Shown here: positions 8,046 through 17,738 of the stretch, one piece after another
Numbering within the stretch: position 1 is the first letter of the stretch
How the letters are laid out: each line of letters opens with the position of its first letter
Source of the DNA: JAFLCL01 sp964502175
Lineage (GTDB): Bacteria; Myxococcota_A; Polyangia; Polyangiales; Sandaracinaceae
Direction of reading: 5' to 3'
Length of the DNA: 64,000 bases
Assembly (NCBI GenBank): GCA_964502175.1
Contig: CAZCVE010000016.1
Coordinates: 1 to 64,000, forward strand
The notes under the pieces: model-generated
Database searches by the model: none
What the model saw: the letters and a program-made list of their open reading frames with translations, nothing else
Told to the model about the DNA's origin: nothing
Position numbers and translations under genes: made by a program

Positions 8046-10154
8046 TTGTCCGACCCCGCTCGTCCCTCTTCTCGCGTCCCCACCGAGGCCACTCCGGCGC
8101 TCGATCGACGGCTCGCGGCAGTGGGGAGACGCGCGAGGATCCAGCGCGCCATCGTCGCGCTCCCGCCCATCGCCACCGGTCTCGGCGCGGGCCTCGTGTG
8201 CGTGTTCCTCGCGCGTGATCTCTCGGTGCTCTCGGAGACCGAGTCGCTCGGCATCGCGCTCGGCGCGGGCGGGATCGCCGTGGCAGCGGTCGCGGCCGCC
8301 GCGCTCCGGCCTCTCGATCGACTCGCACTCGCCGTGATGCTCGATCGCGCGCTGTCCCTCCGCGGACGGCTCGGCAACGCGCTCTCCTTGTCGAACGATC
8401 CGGGTGCGATGGCCGCGCTCGCGCGTCGCGACGCCGAGCGTCACGCGGAGCGCATCGAGCCGGCGCGGGTGCTCCCGTTCCGCGTGCCGCGCTCGATCCT
8501 CGGCGCCCTCCTCGCGCTCGGAGCAGCGTTCGTGCTGCTCGGCGTCGGCCCGATCGGACACACGAGCGCGCCCGCCGTGACCGAAGACACCACGCCGCGC
8601 CTCGCCGTCGCCGAAGCCCCGGCCGCCGTGGATCCCGACGCGCTCGCCGCGCTCCGTGAGCGCATGGCCGAGACACGCACCGAGGGTGAGCTCACGCCCG
8701 AGGCCCAGGCGAGCACGGACGCGCTCAACACGCTGATCGAGGATCTCGCGTCGGGTGAGCTCACCGAAGACGAAGCGCTCGCCCGCATCGCGGAGCTCGA
8801 GGACTCGCTCGATCGAGGCGCAGCCGCGCGCTCGGCCGAGATCCAGCGCGAGCTCGCCGAGGCCGCGCAGCAGATGCGCGCGAGAGAGAGCACCGAGGCG
8901 CTCGCCCGCGCGCTGACCGAAGGGCACCTCGACGACGCCGCGCGCGAGATGCAGCGCCTCGCCGAGCAGACGCGCACCGAGGCGCCCTCGCGCGAGATGA
9001 TCGAGGACCTCCGCGCGATGGCCGATGATCGCGAGCGCCGGGCGCGTGAGCGCGAGCTCGAGGAGGCCGAAGACGAAGAGGAGCGCCTCCTCGAGCGTCG
9101 CCGCGAGCGCGAAGAGCGCGCCGAGGACCAACCCGAAGAAGAGGAGCGCCTCCTCGAGCAACGACAGCGCGAGCTCGAGCAGCTGCGCCGTGAGCACGAG
9201 GCCCGACAGGAGGTCGAGCGGCAGCTCGACGAGCTGCGTCGCGAGCTGGGCGACGCCGCCGATCGCATGGAGCAAGAGCATCGACGCCCGAGCGAAGGCG
9301 GCAGCGAGGCGATGGAGCGCGCCGCCGAGCAGATGCGCCAGCACGCCCGCGATCAGCAGAGCGCCGAGCAGATGCAGGAGCTCGCGCGAGAGCTCCAGCG
9401 ACTTCGCGAAGCACTTCGTGAAGCGCAGCAGCAGCAAGGCGAACAGGGCCAAGGCGGTCAGCAGGGACAGCAAGAAGGCCAGGACGGACAGCAGGGCGGA
9501 CAAGGCGCGCGCATGCGCCGCTTCGTGCTCCGCGCGGGCGGAGGAGACAGCGAAGGCGGCGTCTCGCTCGGCATCCGAAGGCCCGGCGGTCAGCCCGGCG
9601 AGGGCGGCGATCAAGAAGGCCAAGGCGGCCAGGGCGGGCAGCAGCCCGCACAAGGTCAGCCTGGTGAGGGCGGCGACCAACCCGGCGGGCAAGGCGGCCA
9701 GGGCGGCCAAGGCGAGCAGGGCGAGATGCTCGTCATGGGCGAAGGCGGCGACGCCGTGCTCGAGATCCCCGGCATGGGTCAGCCCGGTGGACAGGGCACG
9801 CCGCAGGCCGGCGGACAGGGCGAAGGCGAAGGCGGTGGCCAAGGGTCGGGCCACGACGGAACCTCGCTCGACGACCCGAGCGCGCGCCTCGCGGGCGGAC
9901 GCCAAGTGCAGGTGAGCGGCCAGCCAGGCGAAGGACCGTCACGCAGCCAAGTGATCCGCGGCGCGTCGTCGCGAGGCTTCGCGTCGCGCGGCTACGAGCA
10001 GGTCTACGAAGACTACGCGTCTCACGCCGACGAGGCCGTAGAGCGAGACCGCGTGCCGCCGGGCCGTCGCTCGTACGTGCAGCGCTACTTCGAGCTGATC
10101 CGACCCCGATCCGAGACGAGCAGCGCTGATCCGAGCAGCGCGGGAGCACCATGA
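8046..10154 (+). CDS. Large membrane protein with coiled coil and Gly/Gln-rich tail (DUF4175-like)
   Basis: 702 residues starting at TTG 8046, chosen because GGAG lies at a suitable distance (8036-8039) and no ATG fits. About residues 35-85 form two membrane helices, and a third spans ~155-175. A long charged coiled coil (E/R/Q-rich) follows from ~200 to ~460, then a Gly/Gln-rich low-complexity region to ~640, and a more normal C-terminal segment. This layout recalls DUF4175 proteins found beside MoxR/VWA genes, but I assign the family only tentatively. Its stop overlaps moxR by four bases. It is probably a structural or scaffold component working with the AAA/VWA proteins. Confidence 0.75.
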   Translation: MSDPARPSSRVPTEATPALDRRLAAVGRRARIQRAIVALPPIATGLGAGLVCVFLARDLSVLSETESLGIALGAGGIAVAAVAAAALRPLDRLALAVMLDRALSLRGRLGNALSLSNDPGAMAALARRDAERHAERIEPARVLPFRVPRSILGALLALGAAFVLLGVGPIGHTSAPAVTEDTTPRLAVAEAPAAVDPDALAALRERMAETRTEGELTPEAQASTDALNTLIEDLASGELTEDEALARIAELEDSLDRGAAARSAEIQRELAEAAQQMRARESTEALARALTEGHLDDAAREMQRLAEQTRTEAPSREMIEDLRAMADDRERRARERELEEAEDEEERLLERRREREERAEDQPEEEERLLEQRQRELEQLRREHEARQEVERQLDELRRELGDAADRMEQEHRRPSEGGSEAMERAAEQMRQHARDQQSAEQMQELARELQRLREALREAQQQQGEQGQGGQQGQQEGQDGQQGGQGARMRRFVLRAGGGDSEGGVSLGIRRPGGQPGEGGDQEGQGGQGGQQPAQGQPGEGGDQPGGQGGQGGQGEQGEMLVMGEGGDAVLEIPGMGQPGGQGTPQAGGQGEGEGGGQGSGHDGTSLDDPSARLAGGRQVQVSGQPGEGPSRSQVIRGASSRGFASRGYEQVYEDYASHADEAVERDRVPPGRRSYVQRYFELIRPRSETSSADPSSAGAP

Positions 10155-11194
10155 GCGACGAGAAGACCAAGGCCACCGAGAAGCGCGTCGACGAGTTCCG
10201 CGCGTCGTTCACGCGCACGAAGAAGGAGATCGAGCGACGCATCGTCGGGCAAGGAACGCTCGTCGACGACGTGCTCACGTGTCTCGTGGCCGGCGGCCAC
10301 GTGCTCCTCGAAGGCGTCCCGGGCCTCGGCAAGACGATGCTCGTGCGCACGCTCGCGGAGGCGCTGCGGCTCTCGTTCTCGCGCATCCAGTTCACCCCGG
10401 ATCTGATGCCCGCCGACATCCTCGGCACCACGGTGATCACCGAGAACAAGGTCGCGGGCACGCGCGCGCTCGAGTTCAGGAAGGGGCCGATCTTCGCGAA
10501 CGTCGTGCTCGCCGACGAGGTGAACCGCGCGACGCCCAAGACGCAGAGCGCGCTGCTCGAGGTCATGCAGGAGCACGCGGTCACGATCGGCACCGAGACG
10601 CACCGCCTCGAGCAGCCGTACTTCGTGCTCGCCACGCAGAACCCTCTCGAGATGGAGGGCACGTATCCGCTCCCCGAGGCGCAGCTCGATCGCTTCCTCT
10701 TCAAGCTCGAGGTGAAGTTCCCTTCGCACGAGGCGCTCGGCGCGATCCTCGACCGCACCACGACGAACGAGCAGCCCGTGATCACCCCCGTGCTGGGCAA
10801 GGACGAGGTGCTCGCGATGCGCGCCCTCGCGCGCGACGTCCCCGTGCCCGAGCACGTGAAGGACTTCGTGATCCGCGTGCTCGAGGCCACGCACCCCGAG
10901 CACCCGAGCTCGCCCGAGCGCATCAAGCGCTTCGTGCGGTTCGGCGCGAGCCCCCGCGGCGCGCAGTCGTGCCTCTTCGCCGCCAAGGTCGCCGCGCTCG
11001 CCGACGGCCGCTTCTCCGTGGGCCTCGACGACGTGCGCCGCGCCACCAAGCCGGCGCTCCGCCACCGCCTGATCCTGGGCTTCGAGGGCGAGGCCGAGGG
11101 CGTGCGCGCCGACGCGCTGCTCGACGAGGTGCTCGGCTCCATCTCCGACGTGAGCGCCAGCAAGACCGGCGCGACCAAGGCCAAGAGCGCCTGA
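10151..11194 (+). CDS. moxR: MoxR-family AAA+ ATPase
   Basis: A 347-residue AAA+ chaperone-like ATPase. The Walker A motif GVPGLGKT is at residues 55-62, Walker B is in VVLADEVNRA, sensor-1 Asn is in VLATQNPLEMEGTYPLPEAQ, and the arginine region (DRFLFKL) follows. MoxR proteins are thought to remodel or load factors on von Willebrand A partners; here three MIDAS-bearing proteins follow in the same operon. The start overlaps the upstream stop as ATGA, and the stop shares bases with the next ATG. Family assignment is secure; the client complex is unknown. Confidence 0.95.
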   Translation: MSDEKTKATEKRVDEFRASFTRTKKEIERRIVGQGTLVDDVLTCLVAGGHVLLEGVPGLGKTMLVRTLAEALRLSFSRIQFTPDLMPADILGTTVITENKVAGTRALEFRKGPIFANVVLADEVNRATPKTQSALLEVMQEHAVTIGTETHRLEQPYFVLATQNPLEMEGTYPLPEAQLDRFLFKLEVKFPSHEALGAILDRTTTNEQPVITPVLGKDEVLAMRALARDVPVPEHVKDFVIRVLEATHPEHPSSPERIKRFVRFGASPRGAQSCLFAAKVAALADGRFSVGLDDVRRATKPALRHRLILGFEGEAEGVRADALLDEVLGSISDVSASKTGATKAKSA

Positions 11195-12141
11195 TGAGCG
11201 ACGGGCGCGGAGTCGCGGCCGAGGGCAACGCGTCTCTCTTCGACGCGGACTTCGAGCGGAGGCTCGAGGGCCTCGCGCTCGTGGCGCGGCGCGTCTTCGA
11301 GGGGCGGCTCCGCGCCGAGCGTCGCAGCAAGAAGTCCGGCGCGGGCATCGAGTTCGCCGATCACCGCGAGTACGCGCCGGGTGACGACTTCCGCTTCGTC
11401 GACGTGCGCCTGTTCGGCCGCACGGATCGGCTGTTCGTGAAGCTCTTCGAAGAAGAAGAAGACCTCTCCGTGCACGTGCTCGTCGACGTCTCGCGCTCGA
11501 TGGGCGTCGAGACCGGCGACGCGACGCCGACCAAGCTCGTGATCGCCAAGCGCCTCGCGGCCGCGCTCGCGTACATCGCGCTCTCGGGACTCGATCGCGT
11601 CTCGGTCGCCACGATGGCCGACGGCAAGGCCAAGGTGCTGCCCGCGGTGCGCGGCAAGGCGCGCATCCACCGCGTGCTCGATCTCTTGCGCGTGGAGTCG
11701 CACGAGACGATGGGCGGCCCCGGCGCCACGGATCTCGAGGGCGCGGTGCGCGTGTTCACGACGCAGACGAAGAAGCGCGGCCTCGCGATCGTCGTGTCGG
11801 ATCTCTACGACCCGAAGGGCTTCGAGCTCGCGCTCGACCGGCTGCGTCACGCGCGGTTCGAGGTCGTCGTCCTCCAGATCTGGGACCCGCGCGAGGCCAC
11901 GCGCCTCGGCACCGGCGGCGGCAGCGACCTCGTGCTCGTCGACAGCGAGAGCGGTGAGCGTCGCGAGATCACGCTCACGCCCGAGCTGCTCGCGCGCTTC
12001 GCCGAGGCGCAGGGCAAGCACCGCCAGCGCGTCGCCGCGTACTGCCGTCAGAAGCAGGTCGCTTACGCGGAGGTCGCGATCGACGTGCCGTGGGACGAGT
12101 CCGTGCTGCGCGTGCTCGCGCGCGGAGGCCTCGTCGCATGA
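11194..12141 (+). CDS. DUF58 domain protein (VWA-like)
   Basis: A 315-residue cytoplasmic-type protein with the DUF58 signature GAGIEFADHREYAPGDDFR near residues 48-66 and a following MIDAS-like DVSRSM motif (near residue 100). The standard partner of MoxR ATPases, probably a metal-dependent protein-protein interaction module. ATG 11194 overlaps the moxR stop (TGATG). The stop overlaps the next ATG (ATGA). No membrane helix or signal is visible. Confidence 0.92.
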   Translation: MSDGRGVAAEGNASLFDADFERRLEGLALVARRVFEGRLRAERRSKKSGAGIEFADHREYAPGDDFRFVDVRLFGRTDRLFVKLFEEEEDLSVHVLVDVSRSMGVETGDATPTKLVIAKRLAAALAYIALSGLDRVSVATMADGKAKVLPAVRGKARIHRVLDLLRVESHETMGGPGATDLEGAVRVFTTQTKKRGLAIVVSDLYDPKGFELALDRLRHARFEVVVLQIWDPREATRLGTGGGSDLVLVDSESGERREITLTPELLARFAEAQGKHRQRVAAYCRQKQVAYAEVAIDVPWDESVLRVLARGGLVA

Positions 12142-14165
12142 GCGGTCTCGAGCTGCTCGGCTGGGCGTGGCCCGAGATCGGCGCTGCGTTCGCGCTCACG
12201 GCGGCGGCGCTCGTCGTCCTCTACCTCGTGCGCCTGCGGCGTCGCGTCGTGACGGTGCCGTGGATCGCCCTCTTTCGTGAGGCGCTGCCCGATCAGCGCA
12301 CCACGCGGTTCTTCACGCGCCTCAAGAACCTCCTCTCCCTCTTGCTCGTGCTGATCGTCGCGGCGCTGATCGCGCTCGCGCTCGGTCAGCCACGCATCGC
12401 GGAGGAAGAAGACGAAGCGCGCACCATCGTCCTCGTGATCGACGCGAGCGCCTCGATGCAGGCGCGAGTGGCAGGCGGCGACGCGACGACACGCTTCGAT
12501 CGCGCGAAGGAGGCTGCGCTCGCGCTCCTCGCGGATCTCGGCGCGACCGATCGCGCGATCGTGCTCGCCGCGAGCGCGCACGCCGAGGTCGTCCACCCGA
12601 TGTCGAGCGAGCACGCGCTGCTCGTCCAGGCCGTGCGCGCGCTCGATCCCACCGACACGCCGGGCGACGCGCGTGAGGCGCTCGCGTGGGCTGCGAGCCT
12701 CTGCGCCCGAGACGAAGGCGCGGACGCTCCGTCCACGTGCGACGTCGAGATCCTCACGGATGGCGGCCTGACGTCGCTCGCCGAGGCGCGCGCCGAGCTC
12801 GAGGCGCGGGGCGTTCCTTCGCACGTCACGCTCGTGACGGACGCGCGCGAAGACAACCTCGCGATCACCGCGCTCTCGGCGCGCCGCTTCCCCGCGGATC
12901 CCAGCCGCGCGGAGCTGCTCGTCGAGCTCACCAGCTTCGCGACCGAGACGACGCCCGTCACGCTCTCGATCGTCGCGGACGGACAGCTCGCGCACCGCGA
13001 GCGGGTCGAGCTCGCCGCAGGACGGAGCGTTCGGCGCACCCTCGACGAGCTCACGGGCGCCGACGCGCTGTTCGAGGCGCAGATCACGCGCGCCGACAAC
13101 GAAGGGCGAGACGAAGCGACCTCCGACGCAGACGCCTCGCCTCCGCTCGACGCCCTCTCGCTCGATGCCCTGTCGGTCGACGACGTGGCTTGGGCACGCC
13201 TCGCTCCGCGACGTCGTCGTCGCGCCGTGCTCGTCGCGCCGCCCGACGCGCCCAACGTGTACCTCGAGGCAGCGCTGCTCCTCGATCCGCACCTCGACGT
13301 GGTGACCATGACGCCCGAGGCCTACGAAGCGAGCGGCGCGGCGACGGATCGCGAGCTCGCGATCTTCGATCGCTACACGCCCGAGCGCGCGCCGCGCGTG
13401 CCTTCGATCGTGCTCGCGCCCGGAACGCCCACGCGCGACTGGCTCTCCGTCGGCGAGGCGATCGAGCGCCCGCACTTCGACACGCAGGATCGCGATCACG
13501 ACCTGCTCGCGTTCGTCGCGCTGCGCGACGTGAACATCGGGGTCGCGCGGCCGATCCTGCCGGCCGCAGGCGACGAGGTGGTGGCGGGCGAGGCGCGCGG
13601 CGCGCTGCTGACGACGGGCGTGCGAGACGGCGTGCGCTTCGTCGCGCTCGGTCTCGACGTGCGCGACAGCGACCTGCCGCTGCGCATCGCGTGGCCGATC
13701 CTCGTGCTCGACGCCGTCGCCTACCTCGTGCCTGACGACGTGACCCTCGCGCCGAGCGCCGAGACTGGGCGCGCGTTCCGTCTCGCGCTCTCGGAGCCAC
13801 GCGCGACGCTCGTGCCGCGCGCGCCGAACGGAGCGCCGATCGAGCTCGTGCCACGTGAGGGCATCGCGCACCTCGAGCTCGGCCATCGAGGTGTCTACGA
13901 TCTCGCGCTCGACGGCGGAGAGGCGTCCGGCCGCACCGTGGTCGCGAACCTCTTCTCTCGCAGCGAGTCGCGGCTCGAGATCGAGGGCGAATCGATCGAG
14001 GGCGCGCGCTCACTCGATCTCGACGCCGCCGCGCGTGCCGTGGCCGCGCGTTCCCGCGCCGACGACGATGCGCCTCGCTGGCCGCTCCACGTGCTCCTCG
14101 TGGCCGCCGCCCTGCTGCTGCTCGCGGTCGAGTGGCTCACGTTCCACCGAAGGTGGACCACGTGA
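12138..14165 (+). CDS. BatA/VWA membrane protein
   Basis: 675 residues. The N-terminal ~80 residues match the aerotolerance (Bat) N-terminal type: a membrane helix, LRRRVVTVPWIALFREALP, then a second helix (LLSLLLVLIVAALIALALG). A von Willebrand A domain follows with an intact MIDAS DASASM near residue 105. The middle region has Ig/beta-rich character and there is a C-terminal membrane helix (LHVLLVAAALLLLAVEWL). The VWA domain therefore probably lies between two anchors. It overlaps the genes on both sides. Known MoxR-associated VWA proteins act in envelope stress or metallocentre assembly; the role here is not resolved. Confidence 0.88.
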   Translation: MSGLELLGWAWPEIGAAFALTAAALVVLYLVRLRRRVVTVPWIALFREALPDQRTTRFFTRLKNLLSLLLVLIVAALIALALGQPRIAEEEDEARTIVLVIDASASMQARVAGGDATTRFDRAKEAALALLADLGATDRAIVLAASAHAEVVHPMSSEHALLVQAVRALDPTDTPGDAREALAWAASLCARDEGADAPSTCDVEILTDGGLTSLAEARAELEARGVPSHVTLVTDAREDNLAITALSARRFPADPSRAELLVELTSFATETTPVTLSIVADGQLAHRERVELAAGRSVRRTLDELTGADALFEAQITRADNEGRDEATSDADASPPLDALSLDALSVDDVAWARLAPRRRRRAVLVAPPDAPNVYLEAALLLDPHLDVVTMTPEAYEASGAATDRELAIFDRYTPERAPRVPSIVLAPGTPTRDWLSVGEAIERPHFDTQDRDHDLLAFVALRDVNIGVARPILPAAGDEVVAGEARGALLTTGVRDGVRFVALGLDVRDSDLPLRIAWPILVLDAVAYLVPDDVTLAPSAETGRAFRLALSEPRATLVPRAPNGAPIELVPREGIAHLELGHRGVYDLALDGGEASGRTVVANLFSRSESRLEIEGESIEGARSLDLDAAARAVAARSRADDDAPRWPLHVLLVAAALLLLAVEWLTFHRRWTT

Positions 14166-14192
14166 ACCGAGCACCGAAGGTGGACCACGTGA
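14145..14192 (+). repeat. 27-bp tandem duplication across the stop/start overlap
   Basis: The 21-base segment 14145-14165 recurs exactly at 14172-14192 with a period of 27 bases. Both copies contain GTGA, so the coupled start codon is duplicated in frame (GTG 14162 and GTG 14189). Confidence 0.9.
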
Positions 14193-16915
14193 GCGCGAGG
14201 CCCGATCCGCGCGCGCTCGGCCGCACGCTCGCCGCGATCGCCGTCGCCGCGGTGGCGTCGGCGGCCATCGCGATCGGCATCCGCGCGCTGCTCTCTCACG
14301 GCGCGCTCGAGACGGAGTCGTTCCGTTTCCTCGCGCCCGAGGCGCTCTTCTTCGTCGCGACGATCCCCTTCGCGTTGCTCGCGGCGCTGCGGTCACGCGC
14401 GGACCTGTCGTCGCGCGGCTTCGTGCTCGGCACGATCTTCCGCGCGCTGCTCGCGACGGCACTGTTCGTCGCGCTCGCGCGCCCCACCACCCGCACCGAC
14501 GCGACGCTCACCTCGACGGTCGTGCTCGTCGACGTGTCGCCGTCGGTGCCCGACGCCTCGCTCGATCGCGCCGAGGTGCTCACGCGCGCTCTCTTGCACG
14601 CGCGCGGCGAAGACGGCCCCGAGGCGCACCACGTCGAGATCGTGACCTTCGCGCAGACCGCCGAGCGCGTGCACGTGCCGGCGCACGCCGAGGAGCTCGA
14701 GCTCACGCGACCCGCCACCGACACCGACTCGCCCGCGACCGACCTCGCGTCGGCGATGCGGTTCGCGGAGAGCTTGTTCCTGCCGGGTCGCCTCCCGCGC
14801 CTGTGGATCCTCTCGGACGGCCTCGAGACGCGAGGCGAGGCGCTCGCCGCCGCACCCGAGCTCTCCGCGCGCGGCGTGCGGATCTCGGTCACGCCGTTCG
14901 AGGGACCGATCGCGTCGGAGCTCACCGTCACGGGCGTCTCGTTCCCCGAAGAGATCCGCGCGGGGCAGCCCTTCGAGGTGCGCGCGAGCGTGCGCTCGAC
15001 GCGAGACACCCGGGCGCGCGTCCGCCTCTACCAAGACGACCGGCTGGTCGGGCTCGACGGCGTGCAAGAGGTGGATCTGCACGCGGGCGACAACGAGATC
15101 GCGTTCCGCACCGTCGCGAGAGAGCGCGGCACCGTGGAGCTACGCGCCGAGGTCGAGCCGCTCGAGGCGAGCGAGGATCGCTTCGCCGAGAACAACACGT
15201 TCGTGCGCGCAGCCGACGTGATAGGGCGCCCGCGTGTGCTCGTCACGGCCCCCGAGCCTGCCCGCATGGACGCGTTCGCGCGCGTGCTCGACGCGGCCGA
15301 GATCGACGCGGACGTGCGCGGCCCTCGCGGCATCCCGACGACCTCCGGAGAGCTCGCAGGCTTCGATGCGATCGTGCTCGCCGACATGCCCGCCGATCAG
15401 GTCTCCGCGTCGACGGAGGCGAGCCTCGAGGCCTACGTGCGGCGAGGCGGCACGCTGATCTTCGCGGGCGGTCCTCGCGCGTTCGGGCCCGGCGGATGGC
15501 GAGGCACGCAGCTCGAGCGGATCATGCCCGTCTCGCTCGACGGTGAGCGTCGCCGCGACACTCCGGCGCTGGCGCTGGCGCTCGTGATCGATCGGTCGGG
15601 CTCGATGGCCGGCGAGAAGATGGAGCTCGCGAAGGAGGCCGCACGCGCGACCGCAGAGGTGCTCTCGCCCGACGACTTCATCGAGGTGATCGGCTTCGAC
15701 ACCGTCGCGGAGCGCACCGTGCCGCTCCAGAGCGCGGCGAACCGCCTCGCGATCCAGCGCGACATCGGGCGCCTCGCGCCGCGCGGCGGCACCGCGATCT
15801 TTCCGGCGCTCGACGCTGCCTACCAAGATCTCGCGAGCTCGCGCGCGGCGACGCGCCACGTGATCCTCCTCACCGATGGCCAGACCAGCGAGTCCGGCAT
15901 CCCCGAGCTCACCGCGGCGATGCGCGCGGACGGCATCACGGTCACGAGCGTGGGCGTGGGCACCGACGTGAACCGCACGCTCTTGTCCGAGATCGCCGAC
16001 CTCGGCGGCGGACGCGCCTACTTCACGGCCGATCCTTCGAGCGTTCCGCGCATCTTCCTCCGCGAGGCCACGACGGTCGGGCAGAACAGCCTCGTCGAGG
16101 ATCACGTGCGCGCCGAGGTCGTCACGGGCGCGCACTTCCTCCGCGGCATCGACTTCTCACGCGCACCGTTCCTGCGCGGCTACGTCGCGACGCAGGCGCG
16201 GGGCGCGCCGAGCGAGCTCGTGCTGCGCTCGGAGCTCGGCGATCCGCTGCTCGCGCGACGCGTCGTGGGCGCCGGGCACACGATCGCGTGGACGAGCGAT
16301 CTCGCGGCGCGCTGGTCGGCGGACTTCCTGCGCTGGCCCGCGAGCCCGCGCTTCTTCGGTCAGCTGCTGCGAGAGCACACGCGCGCCGACGAGACCTCGT
16401 TCCTGCCGCTCGAGGCGCGCATCGAAGACGACGAGCTCGTGCTCTCCGCCGACGCGTTCGACGAGAACGATCAGTTCCTCCACGACGTGAGCGTGCACGC
16501 GCGCATCGAGGGCCCGATCGATCTGCCGCCCGACCAGCGCGAGACGCGCGAGATCGATCTCGCCCCGATCGCGCCCGGTCGCCTCGAGGCGCGAGTCCCG
16601 CTGACCCGCTACGGCGCCTACGCGGTCGACGCGGTCCACGCGATCGGAGGCGTGGCGTACGGCACGTCGCGCGCGAGCCCGAACCATCCCTACCCCGCCG
16701 AGTACGCACGCCTGGCTCCCGATCCCGCGCTCCTGACGAGCCTCGCGGAGCGCACGGGCGGGGCGACCCTCGACGACGATCCGAGCCCGCTCTTCGATCA
16801 CGAGGCGAGCGAGCGCATCGAGGCGCACCAGGAGATCGCGCCGCGCATCCTCGCCCTCGCGCTCGCGCTGCTCGTGCTCGACGTGCTCGTGCGACGTCTC
16901 CTCCGCGCCCACTGA
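14162..16915 (+). CDS. Large VWA-domain membrane protein with glutamine-amidotransferase-like region
   Basis: 917 residues from GTG 14162 (GTGA overlap); GTG 14189 is an equivalent in-frame start created by a 27-base duplication. Two to three N-terminal membrane helices lead to a degenerate VWA (VLVDVSPSVPDAS). A class I amidotransferase-like fold surrounds RRGGTLIFAGGPRAFGPGG (~residue 430). A complete VWA then begins with VIDRSGSMAG (~residue 480) and includes HVILLTDGQT. A C-terminal helix (LALALALLVLDVLV) anchors it. This is the last gene of the MoxR operon, converging on DUF924 18 bases later. Two VWA-like modules in one chain suggest a scaffold facing the periplasm. Confidence 0.88.
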   Translation: MNRAPKVDHVSARPDPRALGRTLAAIAVAAVASAAIAIGIRALLSHGALETESFRFLAPEALFFVATIPFALLAALRSRADLSSRGFVLGTIFRALLATALFVALARPTTRTDATLTSTVVLVDVSPSVPDASLDRAEVLTRALLHARGEDGPEAHHVEIVTFAQTAERVHVPAHAEELELTRPATDTDSPATDLASAMRFAESLFLPGRLPRLWILSDGLETRGEALAAAPELSARGVRISVTPFEGPIASELTVTGVSFPEEIRAGQPFEVRASVRSTRDTRARVRLYQDDRLVGLDGVQEVDLHAGDNEIAFRTVARERGTVELRAEVEPLEASEDRFAENNTFVRAADVIGRPRVLVTAPEPARMDAFARVLDAAEIDADVRGPRGIPTTSGELAGFDAIVLADMPADQVSASTEASLEAYVRRGGTLIFAGGPRAFGPGGWRGTQLERIMPVSLDGERRRDTPALALALVIDRSGSMAGEKMELAKEAARATAEVLSPDDFIEVIGFDTVAERTVPLQSAANRLAIQRDIGRLAPRGGTAIFPALDAAYQDLASSRAATRHVILLTDGQTSESGIPELTAAMRADGITVTSVGVGTDVNRTLLSEIADLGGGRAYFTADPSSVPRIFLREATTVGQNSLVEDHVRAEVVTGAHFLRGIDFSRAPFLRGYVATQARGAPSELVLRSELGDPLLARRVVGAGHTIAWTSDLAARWSADFLRWPASPRFFGQLLREHTRADETSFLPLEARIEDDELVLSADAFDENDQFLHDVSVHARIEGPIDLPPDQRETREIDLAPIAPGRLEARVPLTRYGAYAVDAVHAIGGVAYGTSRASPNHPYPAEYARLAPDPALLTSLAERTGGATLDDDPSPLFDHEASERIEAHQEIAPRILALALALLVLDVLVRRLLRAH

Positions 16916-16934
16916 ACGATCACGCGGTGAACGT

Positions 16935-17507
16935 TCACCCCGCGAAGCCGCCCTCGTCGAGAAACGCTCGCTCGTCCGGCGTCGTCTCGCGGCCGAGGAT
17001 GGTGTTGCGGTGCGGGAAGCGACCGAAGCGACGGATGACCTCGCGGTGACCGATCGCGTGCTTCGTGTCGTAGATGAGCTCGTGGAGCTCGACCGATCGA
17101 TCTTGGTCCGCGAGCGACTCGGAGTGCGCGAACGGCAGGTAGAAGAAGAAGCGCAGCGCGGGGTCGACGCGACCGTCGTGACCGAGCCTGATCGCGCGAT
17201 CTGCGCCCTGTCGCGCGAGCGGGTCCGTCGCGTACATGCGCGCGGTCTGGCGGAACGCGTTTCGAGGGAACTGATCGAGCAGCACCATCAGCGCGAGCGC
17301 GCCTTCGTGATCGTCGAGCCACGTCTCGAGCGCGCCCGTCGCGGCGACCTCGTGCGTGCGTAGGAACCGGTCGCGGAACGACGCGTCGAAGGCATCGTCC
17401 TTCGTGAACCATCGCTCGGGTCCGGCGTCGCGCCAGAAGGTGACCACGTCGGTGGGAGAGCGGACCGCGTCGTCCGCGTGAACCTCGTCAACGGTGTGCT
17501 CGGTCAT
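16935..17507 (-). CDS. DUF924 family protein
   Basis: 190 residues from ATG 17507. It shows the family features: DVVTFWRDAGPERWF at the N-terminus, LMVLLDQFPRNAFR in the middle, RFFFYLPFAHSE, and the C-terminal GRFPHRNTILGRETTPDE. DUF924 proteins are all-helical and distantly TPR-like; their role is not established. CATGCT at 17514-17519 might be a -10 element just before the ATG. The frame extends to 17531 but the upstream residues are not family-like. Confidence 0.9.
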   Translation of the reverse strand: MTEHTVDEVHADDAVRSPTDVVTFWRDAGPERWFTKDDAFDASFRDRFLRTHEVAATGALETWLDDHEGALALMVLLDQFPRNAFRQTARMYATDPLARQGADRAIRLGHDGRVDPALRFFFYLPFAHSESLADQDRSVELHELIYDTKHAIGHREVIRRFGRFPHRNTILGRETTPDERAFLDEGGFAG

Positions 17508-17738
17508 CGCGTGAGCATGACGTCTTCGCACGAGCTCGTCCTGTCACGCTTCGTCCTCGCGTGAGGCGTGCGCCAGCGCGCATCCGTGGGCGCGGCATCA
17601 CGCCACGCTGGTCGGTTCTTGCCTCACGTGGGCTCCACGTACCGCTCGGCGCGGGGCGCGCATCGCACGCCGTGGTTCGTCGATGTCACCGCCGGATCGC
17701 CGACGCGGTCGGTCGAGCACGCGGACCCGGCTCTCGGA

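Noticed and set aside
7081..9905. Very long minus-strand open frame opposite the coiled-coil gene
   Set aside because: It is the shadow of repetitive GC-rich coding DNA; only the segment 6852-7080 shows a real protein family.
12063..13886. Long minus-strand frame opposite the BatA/VWA gene
   Set aside because: Arg/Glu/His-rich shadow translation with no domain; the plus strand is clearly the coding one.
17610..17640. TGGTCGGTTCTTGC as another sigma-54 promoter
   Set aside because: The GG and GC are 9 rather than 10 bases apart, which normally abolishes sigma-54 activity.
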